NCBI GenBank assembly: GCA_004794655.1
Contig: SMMW01000052.1
Coordinates: 51,156-115,155, forward strand
Origin: Marisa cornuarietis
Taxonomy: Eukaryota > Mollusca > Gastropoda > Architaenioglossa > Ampullariidae
DNA: 64,000 bases
Direction of reading: 5' to 3'
Shown: positions 32,690 through 43,999 of the stretch, one piece after another
Numbering within the stretch: position 1 is the stretch's first letter
Layout: each line of letters starts with the position of its first letter
Program-made: the position numbers and the translations under genes
Notes under the pieces: generated by a model
Seen by the model: the letters and a program-made list of their open reading frames with translations, nothing else
What the model was told of the DNA's origin: nothing
The model's database searches: none

Positions 32690-33430
32690 TTACAAAAAAA
32701 TCGCTAATCGTTACTTAAGCTACTTCTTTCTTTTTCTCTCTAAAGACCTTCCTTTGGTCACAGAGATCTGGGATGTCGTTCGTGACCCAGGGTTGTTTTT
32801 TCTTCCTTTAAAGCCCTAGCACTTCCTGGGCTGTTGACGGTAGCACCTCTTTAATTGATGTTTCCAGCGGGAGTGCCTACATCACAGTCCACCAAGTTTA
32901 GCTCGGCCAATGTACTTCCAGCCGTAGCCTTGAAGATTTATGCAACGTTTGGTTCTTGCAGCTTCTCCAAATCAAAGCGAATTCCTGGGAGTTTGAGCAG
33001 CACTTCATCCTCAGCTACAACTTTCTGTTCGTTAATACAAGTTCATGGTCGCTGGCTATGTCAGCGTCTGGGACATGTCTTCGTCTTGGCATTGTTGGTG
33101 CTGAATTTGAAGCGTCTGTAAAGCAGGACGAAGTCGACTTGGTTGCGGACCAGTTCATCTGGCGATTGCCAAGTTGCTATCCGCGATTTCTTGTGAGAAT
33201 GTATGGAACTGGCTAAGGTGACTCGATGGCTATGCGCAAACACTACCAGGCGCCTGTCGCTGGTTTCGCCAATGCCAAAATACACACCCTTTTACCCATT
33301 GCTGGTAGGCGTCTGGGGTGACCTTGGCGTTCCAATCACCGAATACAACAAGGATGTCCTTTTTTTGGTACTGCCTTTGTAGTCTTGTCTAACGAACGCA
33401 GTCACTAATTATAGCCCTTCCAAAAGCGGA
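32690..33430 (-). pseudogene. LINE endonuclease-domain fragment
   Basis: On the - strand a frame reads HSHKKSRIATWQSPDELVRN then QVDFVLLYRRFK (33130-33230). This is the familiar H-K-x-T-W-x-SPD-x3-NQ-D-[FY] block of LINE APE-type endonucleases. Further along, ASDHELVL (about 33020-33060) supplies the S-D-H motif, and QPWVTNDIPDLCDQRK (about 32740-32800) the linker. Frameshifts and stops separate the pieces. Confidence 0.65.
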
Positions 33431-33497
33431 AACAGCAAAGTGTCCGAACTACAAAACAATAAGCATAATCGCCCACTCAAACAAACGCATGCCAAAA

Positions 33498-34145
33498 TAA
33501 TAATAATAATTATAATAGGATTTGTATAGCGCATTTCCCCACACGAGAGTGAGCTTAATGCGCTTCACAAGAGACCAGAGTCAGTAAAGAAAGAGGTCGT
33601 GGGATGTAGTCGTCACAATCGAGTACAAACAAGCACAACATACATAAACGAACATGCACCGGTTGGCAATACAAGAACGTGAAGAAATTCAGAGATAGGA
33701 GTGTGGGGGAGAAAGGACAACAGGATGAACTAGTTATAGTAGGTAATTTCCGAAAGAAGTGTGTTGAAAGTCCAGATCAGAAGGCATGTACCAACTCTCC
33801 TGTGCGGAGAGACAGAGGCAGCCAATTCCAAATACTGGGGTTGGAGAAGGAGAAAGAGCGACAGCCAAACGTCTCCAGTCTGATACATGGAATAGAAAGA
33901 AATCCAGCGTGGGCCGAGCGAACTGACTTGCGAGGTTAGTATGGTAACACAAGCTCAGACAGATTGGAACAAGACCATGTACAACACGATAGCTAAGTAT
34001 GGCGATCTTGAATTCGACGCGAGCCCGAACTAGCAGCCAGCGGAGATCGCGTAGAAGCGGTGTGCCATGGTCTGCCTTCCGCTTACGGAATACAATGCGG
34101 CCAGCACTGTTCTGAGCTTTTCAGAATTTCAACAGCGTCACCGCC
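33498..34145 (-). pseudogene. CR1/L2-group LINE 3' end fragment
   Basis: On the - strand QNSAGRIVFRKRKADHGTPL (about 34080-34140) corresponds to the 'VQN-AAR-V ... HVTPLL' block of the copies at 38000 and 63390, followed by decayed C-terminal sequence. The low-coordinate end carries GCGCTATACAAATCC then TTATTATTATT, the same terminal signature as other copies. It is 5'-truncated. Confidence 0.65.
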
Positions 34146-35270
34146 AAGAAACTGCTTGCAGAAGATCAAGCAAGTTTGAGATCAGGTAGGAGCTTAGTTG
34201 AGCAGATCTTCAACCGTCGCATCCTGACAAAGAAGCGTCTTCAGCATCAGCGGGACCCAATCATATATACTTTAAAAAGGCTTTTGACAGAGTCTGGTAC
34301 AAGGGGCTATGGCATGTGATGCAAAAATTCAGCTCGGAACATGGTTTCATCCGAATCATCGAAGTCCAAGTCATTTCTTTTGCGCGACATTAGGCGTCTG
34401 TCTAAAGGTGTCCCCTATCACCTGTGTTGTTCAATATCTTTTTGGAGGACATCATGCGTGAAACCTTCACCGACCATCACACTTCCATTTACATCGGTGG
34501 AAGGACGATTTGCACCCTACACTTTGCAGACATCGATTTGATAATAGGCACTAACAAAGAACTGTAAGACCTTACTAACAGACAGTTTGAACGCATATTG
34601 AATGGAGACCAGCACTGATAAGAATAAATACATGGTCATTGGCAACGGCAAAGCAGAGATTTACATGAACGGGGTACGGCTGAAAGAAGTAAGCAGCTTT
34701 AAGTACTTGGAAGCTACCCTGTCCAAAGACGACAGCTCCACGACACATAATTATAGGCATCAGGATCGCGACAGCAACAGCGCTGATGGGTAGGCTGGAC
34801 AGGGTCTGGCCCCGCAATAACATCAGGTTTACTACAAAGTACAATCTGTACAACTCCCTCAAAGTACCGACCCTAATTAACGGATGTGAAACGTGTACTC
34901 TGATTTCGGGTACGGAGAGGATAATCTAGAAATTCTAGGTAATCAAGATCGAGCAAGTGCCTGTAATGAGGTTGCTATAAAGGATGTAATCGAGGGAACA
35001 TAAGACCGAAGTCTGTACGAAACTCTCGTAGGACAACGATGAAGCGGCGTAAGTTGAACTGATTTCGCACGACTGTCGAAATCTGTCCTTGAAAGGTGGT
35101 CGACTCCGTGGTGGCCAGAGAAAGAACTGGCTAATGAACGTGAAGTAGACTGCATGGTCGTCGTGTGCATGACCTGCTTACTATTGCCCAAAATAGGCGT
35201 GAATGGCGGACTTGGCAGCTGCCGTGTCTATCCATGCGCACCCCCAAACGACAGGTACCAGTCAAGGGAC
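34140..35270 (+). pseudogene. LINE reverse-transcriptase fragment, opposite orientation to its neighbours
   Basis: The + frames give FKKAFDRVWYKGLWHVM near 34268-34320, LFNIFLEDIMRE near 34430-34465, LHFADIDLI near 34515-34545, YMNGVRLKEVSSFKYLEATL near 34660-34720, IRFTTKYNLYNSL near 34825-34865, GQRKNW near 35110-35130 and MHDLLTIAQNRREWR near 35165-35210. The catalytic F-A-D-D is reduced to F-A-D. It ends with the usual AQNRREWR C-terminus. Numerous frameshifts make it dead. The style (F-K-Y-L-x-A-T-L-S-K-D) fits RTE-like or related LINEs; the clade was not assigned. Confidence 0.72.
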
Positions 35271-35594
35271 GAATGACTGAGAGGATATCGCTTATCTCTA
35301 TGCTTCTGTCAGCAGCTACAAGCTTTTCAGAACGCAACAAATTTGCAGACGATCCGAACTCTCTCGTTCCGGAAATACAAAACCTTTACAGTCTGCGCTC
35401 AGCAGTGTCTTCTTAATAATACACATTTTCTCGAATATATGATTATGGAAAATGTTTTCTGGAAAATATTTTCGATCATATTCACATATTATTTTTTTTT
35501 GGGGGGGGGGTAAAGAAGGCCCTTAAATTGCTTACTGCTGTTGGGAGAATAAATCCGATCTGCTTACATCCGATAGCTTCCCCTTACAATCACA

Positions 35595-35684
35595 ATGGCG
35601 TTGGGCGGTAGTTATCGTCTGCTTTGTCGGCAGAGTAAACTAATGAAAAATCCTCTTTATCTTGTTTATTTTAGTGGATTTCTG
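35595..35684 (+). CDS. MFSD9: MFSD9-like exon 1
   Basis: Thirty codons from ATG to TTTCTG, then donor GTATAT. It encodes a short basic N-terminus and the start of the first membrane helix (PLYLVYFSGFL). Joining to exon 2 recreates GFL-DLFGVSM as in vertebrate MFSD9. Confidence 0.85.
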
Positions 35685-36210
35685 GTATATAATATTTCAA
35701 TAGAGTATTTAATACAATCCTTATAAATTCTTTCTGCAAGGTTATCCTTTTATGTACGTAAGTAATTTGAGTAAAACTTAGGCAGAAGTATTGGAGTGAC
35801 TAAAACAAAACAATTTAGCATGAACTGCGATTTTGGACGTATTTCTCTGGAGTTAAGAAAACTATCTGCTTATATATCTTTCTAATATTATTCTTTTTTA
35901 ATACTATATTTTTTATTTTCATCCTTATGCTGCTACATATTTGAATTTATGAGCAAGTATATGCACCTCTTTGCAGGATCTGTTCGGAGTCAGCATGATC
36001 ATGCCTCTTATTCTGCCGTATGCTCGAGGTCTAGGGGCATCGCCCACACTAGCTGGCATACTAGGTGATGATAGCATTTTACTGGAAACAAATTATGTTT
36101 TCAGTCTTAATATATTGTACATGACAATGTCAATACTTGTACCTTTTCCATGGAGGATAAAAATGGAAATAAAATTATAAAATTATGCTTGTTCTCAAAG
36201 GCACCCCATG

Positions 36211-36248
<38 letters not shown>

Positions 36249-39200
36249 TCCATTTGTAATGCGCAGGTATCCATTCAGAATAAAGCTCATTGCGCATTAA
36301 AAACAAAAAAATAAATAAATAGAATAAAAAAGTAAATAAATAGATAAAACACCAGGAAAGTAAAAAATAAAGACAGAAGTGTTGCTTGGTTGTTTAAGTT
36401 TAAGTCCGTCTTAAATAAACAGATGGGTCTTCAGTCTTTTTCGAAATGTGGTTGCCATTAACATGTAAATGTGCCCGCATGTGTGCGCACACACATACAC
36501 ACAGGTCCTTTTTCACATTTTCTTAGTTTCCTTAATTAATGTAATGACATTGCATATATGAATATATTTTATGTCTTTATTTTAATTACATAGGTTCTGT
36601 TTATGGTGGTCTTCAACTGCTCTCAAGCCCTATGATGGTGAGAACAATATTGATTCAGAAAAGTAGTTATGAATTGATGGAGGCCAACTAAATGACATGA
36701 TCCATTGTTTCTGGAGTTTTACCCCTTTAGTAAATCTGGTAACTCCCTGTATTTTTTGCTGAGAACTTTTACCTTCATCAAATAACATGTTCAATATTGA
36801 AAAGTAATAGAAAGTAATTTTTGGAATATAATAGAAGAGAGGGGTTGGTAAAAAGTTAAAAAATGTTAGTATCAAGAGAGAGGATGTGTCTGACACTCAG
36901 TGAAAGGGAAAGAACTATCTTCCAGCAGCATAAGAAAGCAAGCCTCAGTGTCATTCTCATGACTGCAAAGTATGTCATGGTCCGTGGGCATTAAGAACAA
37001 TTATCATTAATAGAATATGGAAGAAACTTGAAAAGAAGTGCCTGAAAAGTTAGTATGAACACAAAGTCCTAAAATGGGTAATACAGGTATTACCAATTTA
37101 CATTATGATGTTTCATAATGTTTACAGGGTCAATGGAGCGACTCACTGGGGCGACACTGTGCTCTATGCATGTGCCTTGCAGCATCTGGTATTGGCTACA
37201 TATTTATGGGATTTGCCGCTTCTGTCATTTTTCTTCTTTTGAGTCGAATTCCACTAGGTATTCTTTCCTGTCACTTTAATTTGTGCATTATATTTTTTTC
37301 TTTTTTTTGATAATTCCAAAACGACTGCATCAAAAAATACATCCATGTATTTACATTGTGAACATAACAGTTAAGCACTCAACCACTCATATTTTACATT
37401 TTAAATCGGTTACATGTACAAATATGCTGACAAATGTGCATGCATCTGGGCATATGATGATGATGATGATGATGATGTCCATTTGTAATGCGCAGGTATC
37501 CATTCAGAAGAATGCTCATTGCGCAGCAAAAACAAAATAAATAAAAAAATAAGAAGAAAAAAATTAAGGAAATAAATAGATAAAACACCAGGAAAGTAAC
37601 AGAAGTAACAGAAGTGTTGCTTGGTTGTTTAAGTTTAAGTCCATCTTAAATAAACAGATGGGTCTTCAGTCTTTTTCGAAACGTGGTTGGTGAGGAGATG
37701 GTGGACAGTGACGACGGCAGGGCATTCCACAGTTTAGGTGCCGCGTTTTTGAAGGCCCTGGCTCCAGTGCGCTTCTTGTTTGTGTCTTCCACTGCAGGGA
37801 GACAGAAGCGGGACTGGGAGCCAGAGCGCAGACCACGTGACGGCTGGTAGGGAGGAACTACCTCTTGTAAATAGTCAGGAGCAGTTTTGTACATGCAGGA
37901 CTGTGCAATCGAAAGCACTTTGTGGTCAATGCGCTTTTTCACTGGGAGCCAGTGAAGGCTCTGTAGGATAGGCGTGATGTGCTCAGTGGACCACTTTGCA
38001 CGGGTGACAATCCTTGCGGCTGTGTTTTGAACTCTTTGGAGTCGATCCAGCTGCGCAGCAGGTGTACCCCACAATGCACTATTACAGTAGTCTAATCTTG
38101 ATATGATGGTAGCCACAGCAAGTGAGTTGGCAGCAGCTTGAGTCAGCATGGGCCGTAGTCTACCTAAAGTCCTCAAAAAGTAGTAGGATTTTGCCACAAC
38201 AGAACTAAAATGGTTGCACATGGAGAGTTCTGCATCAATAAACAACCCGAGGTCCCGCACACAGTCAGCAAAGGCTATGGAGGAGTCACCGACCTGCACG
38301 GCACTAATGTCAATCTGCTGCCTTCTGGCCCTGGGGCCGCACAGTAACGCTTCTGTCTTGTCGTCATTGAGTTTAAGACGATTCCTGGTCATCCAGGCCT
38401 TCACAGCAACACAACAAGATTCAAGTCGCTGAAGCGCATTCCTAGCCACTGCTGGGTCGGGGGGAAAACTGTGCAGAATCTGTGTATCGTCCGCAAAGAA
38501 CTGACGTCCCATTTAAAAGCGTTCAATTACCTGCCCAAGCTGTGAAGTATATACAGAAAATAATAATGGACCCAGAACGGATCCCTGTGGTACGCCACAC
38601 ACCAGAGGAACTGCCTCAGAGCTTGCAGAGCCGACAATCACTCTCTGAGATCTCTCGGCAAGATAGGAGTCAATCCACTGCAGCGCAGCGCCCTGGATAC
38701 CAGCCTCTGACGACAGTCTCTGGAGCAGCAGGCGGTGGTTGATAGTGTCAAACGCACTACTCAGGTCGAGTAATACCAACAGCACTAAGTTGCCAGAGTT
38801 GACACTACAAAGAATGTCATTGGTCACACGAAGAAGAGCAGTTTCTGTGCTGAAGCCAGGATGATACGCTGACTGAAATTTATCTAGGCAGCCATGAGTA
38901 ATAAAATGGGTCATAAGTTGCTCTGCGACCACCCTCTCAAGTAGCTTGGAAATATATGATAAATTTGACACTGGACGATAGTTTTTACAGTCAGAGGGAT
39001 CCAGGTTTGCCTTTTTCAACAAGGGCTTCACAACGGCCTGTTTAAAACACCGTGGAACACAACCTGCTCTCAAACTGGCATTAATAATGTCCAAAATGAC
39101 AGGAAATAGAATGTCTAGAAGTTGAATAATAAATTTAGTTGGTACCGGATCCACAGCACATGAAGTTTTTGTTGATCTTGCGACAAGTTTCCTCAAGTAG

Positions 39201-42200
39201 CTCTCATCAACAGACGTGAAAGAAGTCAGCAGTACACCAGCAAATGGCACAGAATAGTCTTCCTCACACTCTGGCAACTCACAAGCTGCACTCTCAAGTC
39301 CAGCACTAATATCCTTTATCTTATTAACAAAGAAGGAAGACAGCTGATCAGCAGCTGACTTGACATCCACCTCAGGAAGAACCGGACTAGTTCCGTTCTT
39401 ACCCAACAAGCTGTTCACAATGTCAAAAGTCTTTTTGGGATTTCCACTCGCAGCCTTTAGCTGCTCCTGTACATATAACGATTTAGCCTTTTTTACAGCA
39501 CACACATATTTATTTCTGGCTAACTTATACAGCTGTCTGTCAATCTCAAGTTTGGTCTTCCTCCACTTTTTCTCTGCCAACTGTCTTTGTTTCTTGGCTT
39601 CACTCACCCCCTCACAAAACCACGCACAATCTGGTCTGTCGACAACAATTTTGCTAACTGCAGGCGCATGCTTATCAAGCAGCTGTAATAAAGTCTGATT
39701 ATATAACTCTGCTAACTCATCAACATCTGTGGGAGGATCTAATAACAACTTTGACTGAAGCAGGTCTTCTCTGAAAGCGTTCAGGTCAATCTTTTTCAAA
39801 TTTCTACACAAAACAGATGTCTTTTTACGCCTTGGTCGAGAGAGATCAGTCACCAAGGACTGCACAAAATGGTCCGAAATCAAAAAATCCTCTACAACAG
39901 CTGACTCGACCAGTGACTCTGATGGCGCACGAGTGATAACCCAGTCAAGAATGTGTCCAAGTCTATGAGTTGGTTTTTCAATCAGCTGACAAAGACCACG
40001 GCTGTCTAAAGCCTCAATCAACCGCTTCACATCACTATCTTGAGGTCTATCAAAATGAAAATTTACATCCCCCAAAATAAGAAACTTCTCCTTTGTAAGT
40101 AAACTGTCCAGCAGCATGGCAAACTCCTCATGAAACAGAGTATCTGAAAGCTGATTCCTTTTAGATGGAGGAGGTCTATATAAACAAATGATCTCTAATG
40201 TCTGCTTGGCTAATGTCAGTCTTGCTGTTATGTACTCAAAGGACCTGTACTGTGTTTGTCTCTTCAGCACTGTAAATTTCAGGTGTAGTTTAAATAAGAC
40301 ACCAACTCCACCCCCACTCCTACCATTCCTGGGATTGTGTGCAAACGTATAGCCCTGTGGTGTAAGGTCTTTGATTACTGATTCATCACCACTCTCCTTT
40401 AACCATGTCTCTGACAAGAAAAAGACATCAAAGTCATTTTCCAGCACTAAATCATGAATGTCCACAGCCTTGTTGCAGACTGATTGTACATTTAAATGAC
40501 CAACACATAAACTTGTCAAATTTTTCTTTGCATATGCATATGCATTATGAACATTAATGCATGTCTGAGCACAATGAGAAACATTTGGATCGTCATTAAT
40601 TTTTATGACACACGTGTATATATATATATATATGTAGTTTTTACATGTTTTTCAGGTATTTTCAAGCACAGTCAGAACTTTTCAAAGATCTATTTGGCAG
40701 ACATGATTTCTGAAAGGCAAAGATCTGAAGTTCTAGGTAACTTCAATGCTGCATCTAGCATTGGTTTTATAATGGGACCGGTGGTTGGTGGCCACATTGG
40801 TGAACTGCCAGGAGGCTTCACATATGTAGCTTTTCTTGCTGGAACTGTCTTTCTTTTGAATGCAGGTAGGTTGTATAGTTACTTTCCCCTGTTGCTATGT
40901 TACATAAATTACAAATAGGTTAATCTGTTGTACTTTTATCTCCTAAGACTGCTGTGTGAGCCTGAAATAGCTACTGAAATTGTCACTCACTGTTGAGAAA
41001 CATTTGGTTTTAAAGTTGGACGTTCAATTTAGATAAAATATCCCATTAGTGTAGTGCTCTTTTCAACTCCACTTAGCTCATTAGAGTTGTGCCCCTTCAG
41101 CACACGCATTTTTCTTTTGTCTGTATGCATGAATTTTCATCATTTTTGAAACTTTGTCCAAAAAAAATGTAAGGTTCAACTGTAGTTTTTGCTTTTCTAC
41201 ATAGATAAACTGCGTAATTCACATTTTCTTAAATGAATTTGCTTCAAGCTTGTTTTTTGTCGCAGTTACATACACAGGGTTAGTAAGTAAATGGGATCAA
41301 AAAGATCGTCATGGAGTAGGCTACCACACCAAACTAGGCCCCATCACCACAAATCTTGCCAAAACTCCAGTTAATGTGCCAAAAACACATGGCATGATTC
41401 ATAATCTGAACACAATGTTACATATGCATAAAGTTTGAGTGCTTTTTGAATTAAATCTGACTTACCATTTTGGAAAAAGTGATTAGGTCTAGAAAATTCT
41501 AAATCACCACCAGGAGACAACTAACTAAACAATGCCAAGAAAGATAGCTGCAGAAAAATGATTCCCTAAGCAACATCTGCAGTTACGTCCTTTACCCACC
41601 TACAGAAATGGAAAAAAACATATTGAATACCCTTTGTAACACTGCCTTATACAATGATTTTAGTGTTCACATGCTTTTTTAACAACAGTCTATGAAGCGA
41701 CTCCTGTAAGTTAATGATGTAGGAACCATTTATGCCTAGTACCTTCAACTTACAAGGAATATCTCATGGGTCTAGAAATCTTTACAACTTCCTTTGTAGG
41801 GCTCATATATATCCAGACATGTTCAAAAGACGCTAATGAAGATAAGATTTTATGTAAGTCTCTCTTGAACTGAATCTAATGAATCCAAAAGAATATCTGG
41901 TTGTGGAATATTTCTGTCCAATATCTTTTTAACAGAAATATAGTATACAGCTGTCCATGAGAAATGCCAACATTACAAATCTGTTTGTATACAGTCCTAC
42001 ACTTATTTTTAGTGTCATTCAAACAGAATCATGTAATTATCTTTTATGTCCTTATTTCCTCAGCAATGGTGTGGCTAGCATTGCCATCTGCAAAGCCTGT
42101 GCACAAAGCTGACAGGTGTGTGGAGGATAGAGACTTCACACATAGTGACTCTACAGTCTCCTTGAAGAAATTTGCCAGTGAGGAGCTTTCTTTTAATCCT

Positions 42201-42803
42201 AAATTCATGATCCAATCATTCAAAACCATTGACTGGCATGATCTCTGGGATCTGTTCTTTATAAAATTCTTGGCCGGCTTTTCGGTCATTATCTTTCGAA
42301 ACAATTTTAATATTGTGCTGAAACAGAAATTTAGTGCCAGTCCCAAAACTTTGGGCTACATGATGTCCTACTCTGGAACTGTAGCAGCATTGTGTGGATT
42401 TTGTGTTGGACATTTCACCAAAATGTACTCCAGCATAGCTACAGTGTTCTTTCATATGCTTTTGCTTCAGTGTGCCTCACTTGTTGCTCTGACTCTAGCT
42501 TCATCTATGATGATGGTGATGGTGGCTCTGACCCCTCTTAGCTTTGTGACCACCACACTGAGAGTTGTTGCCACTGACCTCACAATCAAAAGGGGAGGAA
42601 AGCAAAGCAGAGGAGCACTAATGGGGCTCAGTCAGAGTGTAATGTCCCTTGCCAGAATGCTGTCCCCATTTCTTGCAGGAGTTGCACAGGAGGTTCATAT
42701 AGATGGGCCTTCAGTGATAGCAGTTGTGACAACCAGCATTGCTGCAGTCATCATGTGCTTACGGCCTCAAGACCCCGAGAAACGTAAAAAGAAAATGGAG
42801 TAA
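35595..42803 (+). CDS. MFSD9: MFSD9-like major facilitator transporter, six exons, 433 aa
   Basis: Multi-pass transporter of the major facilitator superfamily. The vertebrate relative MFSD9 is an orphan transporter with no settled substrate. Coding exons: 35595-35684, 35977-36064, 36594-36637, 37128-37257, 40656-40865 and 42064-42803. All introns are GT-AG, phases agree, and the sum is 1302 bp including the stop. Diagnostic blocks are NPLYLVYFSGFL joined to DLFGVSM, LGASPTLAGILGSVYGGLQL, the MFS motif-A loop GQWSDSLGRH at residues 75-84, GIFKHSQNFSK, GFIMGPVVGGHIGEL, and WDLFFIKFLAGFSVI. Human MFSD9 is about 474 aa, and the shortfall is mainly at the N-terminus. The start is the first ATG of the frame reaching the DLFGVSM junction. 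The LINE at 37456-40630 fills most of intron 4 in antisense. It is convergent with NPAT. Confidence 0.93.
35977..36064 (+). CDS. MFSD9: MFSD9-like exon 2
   Basis: Acceptor TCTTTGCAG, donor GTGATG; starts in phase 0 and ends after the first base of a Gly codon. Encodes DLFGVSMIMPLILPYARGLG and the following ASPTLAGIL. Confidence 0.92.
36211..36454 (-). mobile_element. 5'-truncated copy of the intron-4 LINE's 3' end
   Basis: This lies in MFSD9 intron 2. Read from the + strand it begins with a (TGA)n run, then GTCCATTTGTAATGCGCAGG and onward to CAGTCTTTTTCGAAA. It is nearly identical to 37456-37687 over about 240 bp, with short A-rich length differences, and breaks off at GTGGTTG. Same family, same orientation, separate truncated insertion. 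Confidence 0.9.
36594..36637 (+). CDS. MFSD9: MFSD9-like exon 3 (44 bp)
   Basis: Acceptor TTACATAG, donor GTGAGA. The very small exon encodes SVYGGLQLLSSPMM after completing the split Gly codon, matching the second membrane helix of the family. Confidence 0.88.
37128..37257 (+). CDS. MFSD9: MFSD9-like exon 4
   Basis: Acceptor GTTTACAG, donor GTATTC. Carries the motif-A loop GQWSDSLGRH and the next two membrane helices, ending IPL plus the first base of Gly. Confidence 0.92.
37456..40630 (-). mobile_element. CR1/L2-group LINE, almost complete, in MFSD9 intron 4
   Basis: This - strand element ends (low coordinate) in a trinucleotide (ATC)n tail and carries one long endonuclease-reverse transcriptase frame. 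The frame stays open upstream of the first clear endonuclease motif up to the TA tract at about 40617-40633, so the 5' end is near there. A GCATATG word occurs at both edges (37450 and 40530/40536), but I do not trust it as a target-site duplication. Insertion is antisense to MFSD9 and adds about 3.2 kb to the intron. Confidence 0.88.
37646..40519 (-). pseudogene. LINE endonuclease-reverse transcriptase, one in-frame stop
   Basis: Makes LINE copies by target-primed reverse transcription. Endonuclease motifs: GHLNVQS, FLSETWLKESGDES, CLYRPPP, LILGDVNFHFD, THRLGHILDWVITR, LISDHF (catalytic E, D and H residues present). RT motifs: NYRPVSNLSYISKLLERVVA, LLDLSSAFDTINH, GVPQGSVLGPLLF, FADDTQ. The C-terminal region has LDYCNSALWG and LQRVQNTAARIV. 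A single TAA at 38513-38515, between GVPQGSVLGP and FADDTQ, splits it; both halves are in the same frame, totalling about 956 codons. Apart from that stop it looks intact, suggesting a fairly young copy. No ORF1 is seen. Confidence 0.88.
40656..40865 (+). CDS. MFSD9: MFSD9-like exon 5
   Basis: Acceptor GTTTTTCAG, donor GTAGGT. Encodes IFKHSQNFSKIYLADM and then IGFIMGPVVGGHIGEL and a hydrophobic segment ending FLLNA. It lies just 20-30 bp after the LINE-derived stretch and its TA tract. Confidence 0.93.
40976..42063. other. MFSD9 intron 5 sequence
   Basis: Intron 5 spans 40866-42063. AT-rich, with no repeat or RNA gene recognised. Confidence 0.5.
42064..42803 (+). CDS. MFSD9: MFSD9-like exon 6 (terminal)
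   Basis: Acceptor TTTCCTCAG; the exon runs to TAA at 42801-42803. It begins MVWLALP, has a polar cytoplasmic loop, then WDLFFIKFLAGFSVI and the C-terminal six helices, ending in a lysine-rich tail (PEKRKKKME). Possible polyadenylation signals AATAAA follow at about 43392 and 44154. Confidence 0.95.
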
Positions 42804-43820
42804 CATCTTTGCTGAGAGTAAAGAGCAATGATGTGTCCATTTTTCTATTTTTAGATGAAGATCAATGCATCTACTTGCCTTGTGGAGATACAGTACTCAG
42901 GGTGTAGTCAGATTTGTTCCAGTTCTTTACTTATTTACTGGAAGTGTATTTTTCCAAATGTCACAATTGGTACAACATCCAAATGGTAAGCTTGCCAATT
43001 GGCAAAGCCATAAAGAGCAAGAAGACTCACAAGATGTCATTATATAATGCTTGGACTGCAAGTAAGATTAAATTGTCATGGTTGTGAAAAATATCTGCTT
43101 TATAAGAACTGTAACTGTCCTAGTTCTCATAGTCCCAAAGGACTCATAGAATCAAGTTATCAAGTGCTGTCCGACTTCACACTGGCCAGAGTTACTGATA
43201 TATGTCGGTTGTTCATAGCTTAAAAGATGCCTGGAATCTCCAGCTGTTGAAAGCAGGGCAGCTGATGTGATTATCCACACTTTGATAGTTTATGAGCATT
43301 CTCATAGTATCCAAACCAGCACACCTTGTTGGCCAGTCTTTTACATTTTCATGATGCATATCAAGTTTGGGGTCATCAAACAGCATCGTGGAATAAACTC
43401 CTTTTAGAAGTATAAATTGTTTTCTTTAGCAGTACTTTAATTCTAAATAATATTCTTTAATAAGCTTTACAGGCACAGATAAAAAGAATAGTTCTCTCAC
43501 AAAGATTCTATGAAAAGCACATATGCAACCAGCACAAATGACACACTCGTGCTCATTACTATTTTAGAGACCATGTTTCCTCTCTCACTTTCAACAGACA
43601 ACACTCTCTTCCAATCTGTTGCACATGCACTTCTCACTTTTACTTCATGCATTCTGCTAAATGCCTGTCAGCCCCGAACCCCCTTCCTTTCCTTCCTTTA
43701 CCATGCACTCTTTACACTCAAAGCAGCTGCACTAGTAACACTTTCCATTTTCTGTATTACTGATGATAGGGGAAGGTAGTGAAGGGTGGGGGTGGGGAGC
43801 AGGAATTGGTGTTTTATGAG
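42804..43820 (+). other. MFSD9 3' flank, probable 3' UTR
   Basis: No further coding sequence. AATAAA at about 43392 could end the transcript. The open frame at 43510-43779 has no recognisable domain. Confidence 0.35.
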
Positions 43821-43827
43821 CCAAGGG

Positions 43828-43895
43828 TATATCTAAAGCTATAGCAACTAAGGCTATATCATGGCAAGGCAGCTAGCTCTGTAAAGTAGTGGGAG
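43828..43895 (-). mobile_element. SINE family A, 3' fragment
   Basis: The + strand text CAACTAAGGCTATATCATGG then CAAGGCAGCTAGC matches the reverse complement of the SINE body at 18607-18665. Truncated. Confidence 0.65.
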
Positions 43896-43999
43896 AAGGG
43901 AAGGCTTTAAAGCTCATCTTGAAGTCAAAGGGGAAGCATTTCTGAACTCCATCACAGTGTTAACAATAATTTAAGACTTTGTTTTAAAAATTTCTGCAA

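Noticed and set aside
37450..40542. GCATATG at both ends of the LINE as a target-site duplication
   Set aside because: The word is short, palindrome-like and duplicated within the right flank, and the endonuclease frame continues beyond it, so the true 5' end is further right.
41964..42063. Coding extension upstream of MFSD9 exon 6
   Set aside because: The open frame continues upstream, but a clear acceptor at 42061-42063 and the exon 5 junction place the boundary at 42064.
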